Shown one piece after another: positions 1 to 6,695 of a stretch of DNA of 16,251 nt. The position numbers and the translations under genes were made by a program. Location: positions 21,630 through 37,880 of the forward strand of contig PATG01000067.1 of assembly GCA_002713555.1 (NCBI GenBank), read 5' to 3'. Within the stretch, counting starts at the first letter, position 1, and each line of letters opens with the position of its first letter. Below the pieces are notes generated by a model. It was not told the DNA's origin and did no database searches. It saw only the letters and a program-made list of their open reading frames with translations. Source of the DNA: Planctomycetaceae bacterium (GTDB lineage: Bacteria > Planctomycetota > Planctomycetia > Pirellulales > Lacipirellulaceae).

Positions 1-166
1 TCATCGACCCGCGACCACCTTGACGGCGTTTGACGTCGATCGGGTTTACCCCACTGACGGCAATTTTCACACGTACTTCACCGGCGGCCGGTTCGGGGTG
101 AGGCATGTCGCCGTATTGTAGGACGTCGGAGGCTGTCCCAAGTTTTTCGTACCAGATAGCTTTCAT
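1..166 (-). CDS. NADPH:quinone reductase / zinc-type alcohol dehydrogenase family protein, N-terminal fragment
   Basis: The minus strand reads from an ATG at 166 and runs off the left edge, giving 55 residues with no stop. It begins MKAIWYEKLGTASDVLQYGD and continues with a PHPEPAAGEVRVKI stretch and SGVNPIDVKRRQG. This is the typical start of the quinone oxidoreductase branch of the medium-chain dehydrogenase superfamily, where this part forms the GroES-like catalytic domain. The expected activity is NADPH-dependent reduction of quinones or enones, but the substrate cannot be told from the fragment. The start lies 24 bases after the tupC stop, so it could be read through from the tup genes. 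No functional link to tungstate uptake is apparent. The family is fairly sure; the exact function is not. Confidence 0.75.
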   Translation of the reverse strand, partial: MKAIWYEKLGTASDVLQYGDMPHPEPAAGEVRVKIAVSGVNPIDVKRRQGGRGSM

Positions 167-190
167 GGGTCCATCTTCTGGGATTGGTTT

Positions 191-781
191 TTAGCACGGG
201 CTAGGGCTAGCGTGCTGGATCGTAAATTGTTGGCTTTTGAGTTCTGGAGGTGGATCAACGGGTGATGCGATGATAACCGTCGTATCGGACAACTCGTTCA
301 GTACCCGGCACACGGTTTGGGCAGACGTAGGATCCAGTTCGGCCAGTGGTTCATCGAGTATTAAGAGTTTCGGATGGGTTGCCAAGGCGCGGGCCAGGGC
401 TATCCGGCGGATTTCTCCCCCCGATAGATTCTCGGTAGATCGATGAGCCATCTTTCCCAAACCCATTCGCTGTAACCAATCCATGGGCGAAGCTCCCTGC
501 CCTGCTCTCGTTTGATATCCGTAACGAACGTTTTGTAAAACGCTTCCTCGAAATAAGAAAGGCTGCTGATGCACATAAGTTCGCCAGGAATGGCTGACAT
601 CGATCTGGCAGGTACCCGAATAATCGGTTATCAAACCGGCCAGTATCCGTAGTAAGGTAGACTTGCCGCAACCATTGGGACCCAGCACGACCAGCCGTTC
701 ACCGGGTGCCAACTGGAGTTTATCAACGGACAAAATATGCTGGTCATTCCGGGTTAATTTCAAATCTGCTATTTCGATCAT
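191..781 (-). CDS. tupC: Tungstate-type ABC transporter ATP-binding protein (TupC-like), short and lacking a recognisable H-loop
   Basis: This 196-residue ABC ATPase should energise import by the TupB permease encoded just upstream. Visible motifs are Walker A GPNGCGKST (residues 34-42), Q-loop glutamines in HQQPF (71-75), signature LSGGE (119-123), Walker B LLILDE (139-144) and D-loop AELDP (147-151). The switch histidine normally found about 30 residues after Walker B (as THD) is absent. The sequence there is IIASPVDPP (170-178), and the protein ends soon after. The length is below the roughly 220-350 residues usual for TupC/WtpC/ModC-type subunits, and there is no C-terminal regulatory domain. 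The ATG lies 8 bases after the tupB stop, so the two are one transcript. Substrate assignment rests on the TupA and TupB neighbours. A frameshift near the 3' end is possible but not evident. Confidence 0.85.
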   Translation of the reverse strand: MIEIADLKLTRNDQHILSVDKLQLAPGERLVVLGPNGCGKSTLLRILAGLITDYSGTCQIDVSHSWRTYVHQQPFLFRGSVLQNVRYGYQTRAGQGASPMDWLQRMGLGKMAHRSTENLSGGEIRRIALARALATHPKLLILDEPLAELDPTSAQTVCRVLNELSDTTVIIASPVDPPPELKSQQFTIQHASPSPC

Positions 782-789
782 CTCGAAGC

Positions 790-1485
790 CTATCTTTTGT
801 GCTCGCGGCTTAATAAACCTATCAGGCTGGTGGCTAGCAGAGCAATCAGGAGCAGAATCAAACCCATCGCTAGGCCGCGCGCAAAATCTCCCTTGCCTGT
901 TTCTAAAGCTGTCGCTGTGGCCAATGTACGGGTGTGGTCTTTAAGATTGCCCCCCACAATCATGGCAATTCCTAATTCTGTGACGCAGCGGGCCAGTGCT
1001 GTAAGAACTGCAAGCAAAGCCGCCACACGGGCTTCCGATAAATAGGTCAGACCGCGACGCAGTGGTCCCGCGCCCAGGGTCCAGGCAGTTTCGGTGATGC
1101 GCGGGTCGAGTGATTGAATGGCTCCATGCGTAATCCCCACGACGATCGGGATGGCTAAGAATAATTCACCACAAACAATACCCCAGGGTGAATAGAGCAA
1201 CTCCAGAGGCCCCAGAATTCCGCGACGCGAAAACAGCGCGTAACACATTATCCCGACAAACACTGTCGGCAGTGCCATGCCTGCCCGGAAACCCAGGACC
1301 ACCAGGTGTTGACCACAAAAACGAGCACGAGCCAGCAGGATACCCAACGGGAAGCCCACGAGAGTTGCCAAACTAACGGCAGCAAAGGATATCCAGATGG
1401 TTCGCAGGGCTGCTGACAGAACCAGGGGATCCCCGGCCCACAACAGCATGATGGCCTCGCAGATTCCGTCCCTCAGAAGTTGCAT
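790..1485 (-). CDS. tupB: Tungstate ABC transporter permease (TupB)
   Basis: This 231-residue, strongly hydrophobic inner-membrane protein has about five or six apparent membrane segments. It forms the channel of the oxyanion importer. An EAA-like cytoplasmic loop contacting the ATPase is visible as ETAWTLGAGPLRRG, mid to late in the protein. The C-terminal part has the TupB-like sequence GGNLKDHTRTLATATALETG followed by KGDF, which recalls TupB/WtpB more than ModB or CysT. The start ATG at 1485 is supported by a TAGGAG Shine-Dalgarno at 1492-1497 with 6-base spacing. That site overlaps the stop codon of tupA, a sign of translational coupling. The gene lies between tupA and tupC in the usual order. 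Tungstate rather than molybdate is inferred from family resemblance and the AOR neighbour. Confidence 0.87.
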   Translation of the reverse strand: MQLLRDGICEAIMLLWAGDPLVLSAALRTIWISFAAVSLATLVGFPLGILLARARFCGQHLVVLGFRAGMALPTVFVGIMCYALFSRRGILGPLELLYSPWGIVCGELFLAIPIVVGITHGAIQSLDPRITETAWTLGAGPLRRGLTYLSEARVAALLAVLTALARCVTELGIAMIVGGNLKDHTRTLATATALETGKGDFARGLAMGLILLLIALLATSLIGLLSREHKR

Positions 1486-1494
1486 AGTCTGCTC

Positions 1495-2433
1495 CTATTC
1501 GGTCGGAACCAGATGCAGAGGGTAGAATAGTGTTTCTTCCGCAATCTGAAAATTGGCAATTCTTTTCTGCGTATCGGCAGCCAAGAGATAGTCGACCAAG
1601 TTACTGGCCAAATGATTATTGATGGCCGGATGTTTGGCCGGATTGACGACAATCACACCATAGACGTTTTTCATTTCTGGGTTCTCCCTGGCAAGTGGGA
1701 CAAGGGCTATTTTATTACGAAATTGAAGATAGGTTCCACGATCGGTGAGTACATAGCCCTGCATTTGATCTGCAATTGTCAGGGTCTCACCCATTGCTTG
1801 GCCCGTCTCAATATATTCAGGCCAATCCGGACGTTCGCCAACAATATTCCAAAATAACTTTTCTCGTTTATGCGTTCCGCTGTCATCTCCTCGCGAAATA
1901 AAACGCTGCTTCTTGGCGGCAATTTTTGACAACGCTTCTGGTGCTGATAAATCACGCACCGCAGCCGGATCGTTGGAAGGTCCCAGCAGTTCGAACACGT
2001 TGTACATGAATTCTTCGCGACGAATGCCATGTTTGTTTTCCATAAACGCCAGTTCCGCTGCACGTGCATGCACCATGACCACATCAACGTCTCCCGCCTC
2101 ACCCAGTTTGAGTGCTTTGCCCGTGCCTGCTGCAATCACCGCGACGCGCACGTTTTGCTCTTTTTCAAACGGAGGCAGCAACGCATCCAGAAGTCCCGAG
2201 TCCCGTGTGCTTGTCGTGGTCGCCAGGCGTAGCGTTTTACTGGGGGCGGGCTGAAATTTCGAGCAACCACAGAGGGGGAGAAGAAAGCACCAACTAACAA
2301 GTACCAGCCTAAGAATTTGGAATAATCGCGTGGCAACTGTCTCAAGGAGGGCAGGATGAAAAAGGTGTCTTTGCCTTGGGGGACAAACACTTTGTGGCTG
2401 TGGCGTCTGGGGCAAGTGGGATGGATGCAACAT
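1495..2433 (-). CDS. tupA: Tungstate-binding lipoprotein of ABC importer (TupA)
   Basis: This is the substrate-binding component that captures the oxyanion outside the inner membrane and hands it to TupB. From the ATG at 2433 it has 312 residues. A hydrophobic stretch (residues 38-54) ends in the lipobox LCGC with the lipidated Cys at 57. The mature protein opens with LRLATTTSTRDSGLL, and TTTS is the oxyanion-binding start typical of TupA/WtpA. SRGDDSGTHKRE (180-191) is a second ligand-binding segment strongly conserved in TupA. The start is uncertain. ATG at 2484 (329 aa) and TTG at 2577 (360 aa) are in frame, and none has a good ribosome site. The shortest was chosen because it leaves the least unnatural leader, yet it still puts about 37 residues before the hydrophobic core. 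The family is secure; preference for W over Mo is inferred. Confidence 0.88.
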   Translation of the reverse strand: MLHPSHLPQTPQPQSVCPPRQRHLFHPALLETVATRLFQILRLVLVSWCFLLPLCGCSKFQPAPSKTLRLATTTSTRDSGLLDALLPPFEKEQNVRVAVIAAGTGKALKLGEAGDVDVVMVHARAAELAFMENKHGIRREEFMYNVFELLGPSNDPAAVRDLSAPEALSKIAAKKQRFISRGDDSGTHKREKLFWNIVGERPDWPEYIETGQAMGETLTIADQMQGYVLTDRGTYLQFRNKIALVPLARENPEMKNVYGVIVVNPAKHPAINNHLASNLVDYLLAADTQKRIANFQIAEETLFYPLHLVPTE

Positions 2434-2669
2434 TTCTAGGCGTGTTATCGTGTGGATTCTTTTTAGAAAGTAGTCCCGCTTCATAACTCGATTGTAGCCA
2501 TCGGAAGGACCGAAAGCCCCCCCTCTCCAGCCAGCAGGAGTGGTTGGGTTTTGAAATAGACTAACAAGCCCAGACAAAGAATCCTATCTGCGTTGTTCCT
2601 GAGGGACCGGCCCCTTATGCTGGAGGATTGTCATCGGATCTCTCCCCACAGCAAGAAACGTTATTTCGC

Positions 2670-2933
2670 ATGCGTGTCGAAGTCGAATTTTTTGGTATCC
2701 CCCGCGCTCGGGCAGGGGTAGCAACGACAACCGCCGAGGGGTCGTGTCTGGGCGAAGTTCTCAGTGATTTGGCTGCTCGCTATCCAGAGCTCGCCGAGAC
2801 CTGTATCGATGGCCAACAATTACGTCCCGGTTACACGGCCAATCTTGGAGGGCAGAAGTTCATCACCGACCCGCAGACGCCTATCACCAAGAGCACCCCT
2901 TTGCTACTATTGTCGCTCGATGCTGGAGGATAA
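2670..2933 (+). CDS. moaD: MoaD-family sulfur carrier protein (molybdopterin synthase small subunit type)
   Basis: This 87-residue ubiquitin-like protein starts MRVEVEFFGIPR and ends in the diagnostic C-terminal Gly-Gly (LDAGG). That terminus is adenylated and thiocarboxylated so that sulfur can be passed to the pterin when the dithiolene is made. The ATG at 2670 was chosen because MoaD proteins begin right at this beta-strand. An in-frame TTG at 2628 would add 14 residues, and its GGAGG lies only one base upstream, too close to act. The gene is 42 bases ahead of aor and likely co-transcribed with it. Pairing of a MoaD-like protein with AOR is common, so this copy may serve the AOR/Fwd cofactor. 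No MoaE large subunit is present in the window, so the partner must be encoded elsewhere. Confidence 0.88.
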   Translation: MRVEVEFFGIPRARAGVATTTAEGSCLGEVLSDLAARYPELAETCIDGQQLRPGYTANLGGQKFITDPQTPITKSTPLLLLSLDAGG

Positions 2934-2975
2934 ATTGGATATCGTTTTAACACTCTTGCTCCTCCCTCCTCAAAC

Positions 2976-4769
2976 ATGCTTGGCTATCACGGCAAATACT
3001 TACGAGTCGATCTGACGACCCAACAGGCGACACAGGTTGCCTTGGACGAGCAGACGCTGCGCGCTTTTGTGGGAGGCAGTGGACTGGGTGTCAGGCTGCT
3101 GTTGGATGAGGGTACGGCCGAAGTAGATCCACTCTCTCCCGCTGCCGTAATTGCTTTTGTCTTTAGTCCACTCGTGGGCAGTCCACTGACAACTTCGGCC
3201 AAATTTGCCGTGGTCTCCAAAAGTCCACTTACGAATCGCATCAACGATTCACTGGCCAGTAGTCGTTTTGCGATTTCAGGCAAGATGACCGGTCATGATG
3301 CGCTACTTTTGGTGGGAAGGGCAAACGAGCCTTCAATTGTGGTGATTGATGGTCAGGATCTGTGTATTCAACCGGCCCATGAGTTGTGGGGACTTACCAA
3401 TAGCGAAACCCAACAGCGCTTACGAAAACAGTTGGGCGAGGACTTTCAGATTGCTACCATCGGCCCGGCCGGGCAGCGGCAAGTTCACTACGCGACGATT
3501 TCGCATGATGGCCGCCATGCGGGTCGCGGAGGGAGTGGAGCGGTCTTAGGATCCAAGAATATTAAAGCCATTGCCGTGCGCGGTTGTCAGAGGTCCGAGT
3601 GGGCTGAACCCGAGGCCTTGTTCAAATTGGCCAAAGAACTATCCAATAAGTCCTTTGGCCCGGCAACTGCCAAATACCGCGAGCTTGGTACGGCCTCGAA
3701 CTTGCTGGTATTTAATCGTCTCAACGTATTGCCGACACGAAATTTTCAGCAGGGAAGTTTTGCGGGTGCAGCCACCATCGCGCCAGAACAACTGAGTGTC
3801 AATCGTGAGCGGATGCGTGCCTCCTGTGCGGCCTGCACTATTGGTTGTGAGCATATCTACTCAATCGGAGAAGGACGCGACGGCAAGACAGACAAGGTCC
3901 GCTTGGAGTACGAAAACCTTTTTGCGCTTGGTCCCTTATGCGGAATTGACGATCCACAGACGGTATTGGCAGCCTCAAAGCTTTGTGACGAACAGGGGCT
4001 CGATACGATCAGTGCCGGTGGTACGATCGCCTTTGCCATGGAATGTGCCGAACGCCGGATTCTGGATGCTCCCTGGCTTCGTTTTGGCGAGGGAGCAGCG
4101 CTCCTGCGCGGGCTCACCGAAATTGCCAGTGGCAAGGGTCTGGGACCGCAATTGGCTCTGGGCAGCCGTCGGCTAGCGCTGAAATTGGGTCAGGACACAA
4201 TTCATTTTGCGCCACAGGTGAAAGGTTTGGAGATACCCGGTTATGACCCCCGCGGTTTGCAAACGATGGCTTTGGGTTTTGCCGTTGGTTTGCGTGGGGC
4301 CGACCACAATCGTTCAGGTGCTTATGAAGTTGACTTTTCGGATGCCGTCGATCGCCGGCAGGTGGAGCCTGAAGCTGCTGGCCTGGCTGTCGAAACAGAA
4401 GATAAGGCCGCGATCATGGATTCGCTCATTTTGTGTAAATTTTTGCGAGGAGTGTTTGTCGATTACTATGCAGAAGCGGCCGAGATGTTGAGGTTGGTAA
4501 CTGGTTGGGACACAACGGCCACAGAACTCCGTGCAACGGCACAGCGTATCGTAACGGCAAAAAAAGAGTTCAATATTCGTGCTGGCTGGACACCGGCAGA
4601 AGACACTCTGCCACAGCGGATGCTGCATACCACGTTGCCTGAGGACACACGTGCGCAGCTTTCACCAGAGCGTTTACAGGCTCTCATTCAAGCCTACAAT
4701 CTGGCACGCGGTTGGTCGGCGGATGGGTACCCGCCGGGACTGGCTGGCATGGGCGGCTCGGGCTCGTGA
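2976..4769 (+). CDS. aor: Aldehyde ferredoxin oxidoreductase (tungsten AOR family)
   Basis: This 597-residue cytoplasmic enzyme is expected to oxidise aldehydes to carboxylates, or the reverse, with ferredoxin and a bis-pterin tungsten cofactor plus one [4Fe-4S] cluster. The start MLGYHGKYLRVDLTT is the standard AOR opening. GRGGSGAVLGSKNIKAI (183-199) is the pterin-binding segment. SCAACTIGC provides cluster cysteines 284, 287 and 291, and the distant fourth is C487 in DSLILCKFL. GLDTISAGGTIAF (341-353) and GLEIPGYDPRG (417-427) are further family signatures. The length matches the usual 600 or so. The gene sits between moaD and fwdD on the same strand. The family includes formaldehyde and general aldehyde enzymes and the substrate cannot be read from sequence. 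The C1 context makes formaldehyde or another small aldehyde a guess only. No Shine-Dalgarno is seen before the ATG. Confidence 0.93.
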   Translation: MLGYHGKYLRVDLTTQQATQVALDEQTLRAFVGGSGLGVRLLLDEGTAEVDPLSPAAVIAFVFSPLVGSPLTTSAKFAVVSKSPLTNRINDSLASSRFAISGKMTGHDALLLVGRANEPSIVVIDGQDLCIQPAHELWGLTNSETQQRLRKQLGEDFQIATIGPAGQRQVHYATISHDGRHAGRGGSGAVLGSKNIKAIAVRGCQRSEWAEPEALFKLAKELSNKSFGPATAKYRELGTASNLLVFNRLNVLPTRNFQQGSFAGAATIAPEQLSVNRERMRASCAACTIGCEHIYSIGEGRDGKTDKVRLEYENLFALGPLCGIDDPQTVLAASKLCDEQGLDTISAGGTIAFAMECAERRILDAPWLRFGEGAALLRGLTEIASGKGLGPQLALGSRRLALKLGQDTIHFAPQVKGLEIPGYDPRGLQTMALGFAVGLRGADHNRSGAYEVDFSDAVDRRQVEPEAAGLAVETEDKAAIMDSLILCKFLRGVFVDYYAEAAEMLRLVTGWDTTATELRATAQRIVTAKKEFNIRAGWTPAEDTLPQRMLHTTLPEDTRAQLSPERLQALIQAYNLARGWSADGYPPGLAGMGGSGS

Positions 4770-4801
4770 GTTGGCGTGGAGAGCGACAAAAACCCGCTCT
4801 T

Positions 4802-4817
4802 GATCTCGCCTGAGATC
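4802..4817 (+). other. Small perfect hairpin between aor and fwdD
   Basis: GATCTC and GAGATC form a perfect six-base-pair stem with the four-base loop GCCT, 16 bases before the fwdD start. No run of T follows, so it is not a standard intrinsic terminator. It could be a processing or stability element inside the transcript, or chance. Confidence 0.3.
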
Positions 4818-4833
4818 CTGCCAGAATAGGCCT

Positions 4834-5181
4834 ATGCCCGAAACGTTTATCCTCATTCCAGGCCGTACCAGCAATCAAGGTTGCGGAATCAGTGAGGGAA
4901 AGTATCAAGAGAAGTACCAGACCGAAATCAACTCGCTCCAGGTTGCTCCCGGAGATATGGAGCGGTTGGGTCTCGTGCCTGGTGACCGGGTACAGTTGAC
5001 CAGTGAGCGTGGCCAGCAGGTTGAGGTGTCGGTGATCAAGGCCAAGGCAGATGAGCTGCCAGAAGGTCTGCTTTTTATTGCTTATGGTGATATTTCAAGT
5101 CAGCTTATGGGGGGAGACACCCATGGCTCGGGTATGCCAACGAGCAAAGGAATTGATGTGGAGATGAAAATTCTCAAATAA
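4834..5181 (+). CDS. fwdD: Formylmethanofuran dehydrogenase subunit D (molybdopterin dinucleotide-binding domain)
   Basis: This 115-residue protein consists of the small beta-barrel domain that closes over the bis-MGD cofactor. In archaeal Fwd/Fmd it is a separate subunit beside FwdB. It starts MPETFILIPGRTSNQG, followed by GISEGKYQEKY, GDMERLGLVPGDRV and near the end GDTHGSGMPTSKG, the typical FwdD signatures for cofactor contact. Its length suits a stand-alone subunit. The ATG at 4834 directly follows an AATAGG sequence. It lies 64 bases after aor and 161 bases before fwdB. Proteobacterial Fhc complexes have no such subunit (their FhcD is the formyltransferase). Its presence therefore argues for a metal-cofactor-containing enzyme here. 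Closeness to aor is suggestive, but AOR needs no such domain. Confidence 0.88.
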   Translation: MPETFILIPGRTSNQGCGISEGKYQEKYQTEINSLQVAPGDMERLGLVPGDRVQLTSERGQQVEVSVIKAKADELPEGLLFIAYGDISSQLMGGDTHGSGMPTSKGIDVEMKILK

Positions 5182-5342
5182 TAGACAACTTCTCACAACT
5201 CAGAGACGGTAGACTGACGAATTATTTTGCTAGCGTTTTCACGCTGAATTGGACTGGAGCCAGTGCTCCCGTCGCCTGCCTTGGTGGTACGACTTGGGAT
5301 AGGCGAGATTAAATAGAAATCGTGCCATGGGAGCATTTTTCC

Positions 5343-6686
5343 GTGGCAATCGTTGAAAACGCGCCCCCCCATGGGACTGGGGATCTGAAGATTGTTAAAG
5401 ATGCAACCTGCACTTTTTGTGGCTGTGTATGCGATGACATTGATTTAACGGTTGAAAACAACCACATCGTCAAGGCACAGCGAGCCTGCGTGCTGGGCAA
5501 AGCCTGGTTTCTGAATCATGAGATCGAAGACAAACCGTCTTGTCTAATCGAGGGCCAGCCGGCCACTGTGGAAGAGGGATACGATCGAGCTGCTAAGATT
5601 CTTACCGATGGCAAGTATCCCATCGTGTACGGATTAAGTGACTCACCTTGCGAGGCACAACGTGTCGCTGTGGGCATTGCCGATTGGATCAATGGAACCA
5701 TCGATACGACCACCAGCGTTTGCCATGGCCCGTCGGGGATGGCTTTTCAGGGAGTGGGTGAGGTGACATGCTCGTTGGGAGAAGTGGCCAACCGGGGCGA
5801 CTTCATTATGTTCTGGGGATCCAACCCGGCCGAAAGTCATCCGCGGCACTTTACCAAGTACAGCCTCATGCCCAAGGGCATGTTTTTACCCAATGGTCGC
5901 AAGGATCGTACGTGTGTGATCGTCGACGTGCGTAAAACCAAAAGTGCCAAAGCGGCCGATATTTTTTTACAGATCAAACCCCGCAAAGATTTTGAAGGGC
6001 TGTGGACTTTACGTGCCCTGGCAAAGGGTCTGCAGCTCGATCCCCAAACGGTTCAAAAAGAAACGGGCATCGAATTGGCCGTCTGGCAGGATTTAATGGA
6101 CCGCATGAAAGCGGCGAAGTTTGGCGTCATTTTCTTTGGCATGGGGCTTACCATGACGCGCGGAAAACATGCCAATAGCGAAGCCTTGCTGGCACTCACG
6201 CGCGATATGAATGCGCATACTCGGTTTGTGGCGAAACCCAACCGGGGACACGGCAACGTGACGGGGGCCGACAATGTCGTTTCATGGCGCACCGGTTATC
6301 CGTTTGGTGTCAATCACAATCGTGGTTATCCAAGATTCAATCCGGGGGAATACACCACCTCGGACACGCTCGCCAATAGAGAAGCCGATAGCGGTCTGAT
6401 CATTGCCTGCGACCCAATGGCCAACTTCTCGCAACCAGCACGCGAGCATCTGGGATCCATTCCCTACATTGCATTGGACGCAAAAGAAACCCCCACCACA
6501 CGCGCTGCAGAAGTCGCCTTTACGGTGGCCACTTATGGCATCAACGCACCAGGGACCGTTTACCGCATGGATGATGTGCCCATACCATTACGCCCGGCCT
6601 TTGAATCACCCCATCCGAGTGATTTAGAAGTGCTCAGTAATATCGAGCAGCGCGTGAAAGCAATCCTTGGCATACATTGCGATTAA
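5343..6686 (+). CDS. fwdB: Formylmethanofuran dehydrogenase subunit B, catalytic W/Mo-binding subunit (copy 1)
   Basis: This subunit carries the bis-MGD metal site interconverting CO2 and formate, and belongs to the formate dehydrogenase/DMSO-reductase superfamily. From GTG at 5343 it has 447 residues. Cysteines in CTFCGCVC (23-30) and RAC (C49) suit one [4Fe-4S] cluster. TTSVCHGPS holds the Cys127-His128 pair equivalent to the tungsten-ligand Cys and neighbouring His of archaeal FwdB. GSNPAESHPRHF, RGHGNVTGAD and RGYPRFNPGEY are family motifs, and the RGHxNVTG form is archaeal-like. GTG 5343 was preferred because GGGAG at 5329-5333 is spaced 9 bases away; GTG 5322 would add seven residues. 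The stop precedes fwdA almost directly. The family call is very sure; redox activity is inferred from the retained ligands. Confidence 0.92.
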   Translation: MAIVENAPPHGTGDLKIVKDATCTFCGCVCDDIDLTVENNHIVKAQRACVLGKAWFLNHEIEDKPSCLIEGQPATVEEGYDRAAKILTDGKYPIVYGLSDSPCEAQRVAVGIADWINGTIDTTTSVCHGPSGMAFQGVGEVTCSLGEVANRGDFIMFWGSNPAESHPRHFTKYSLMPKGMFLPNGRKDRTCVIVDVRKTKSAKAADIFLQIKPRKDFEGLWTLRALAKGLQLDPQTVQKETGIELAVWQDLMDRMKAAKFGVIFFGMGLTMTRGKHANSEALLALTRDMNAHTRFVAKPNRGHGNVTGADNVVSWRTGYPFGVNHNRGYPRFNPGEYTTSDTLANREADSGLIIACDPMANFSQPAREHLGSIPYIALDAKETPTTRAAEVAFTVATYGINAPGTVYRMDDVPIPLRPAFESPHPSDLEVLSNIEQRVKAILGIHCD

Positions 6687-6695
6687 GTGATCCTT

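Noticed and set aside
2628..2669. TTG 2628 as the moaD start
   Set aside because: The GGAGG lies one base upstream, too close for use, and MoaD proteins begin at the MRVEVEFFG strand encoded from 2670.
5256..5269. GGAGC/GCTCC hairpin in the fwdD-fwdB spacer as a regulatory element
   Set aside because: The stem is only five pairs with a competing ACTG/CAGT pairing in the same place, and no T-run or promoter-like partner was seen.
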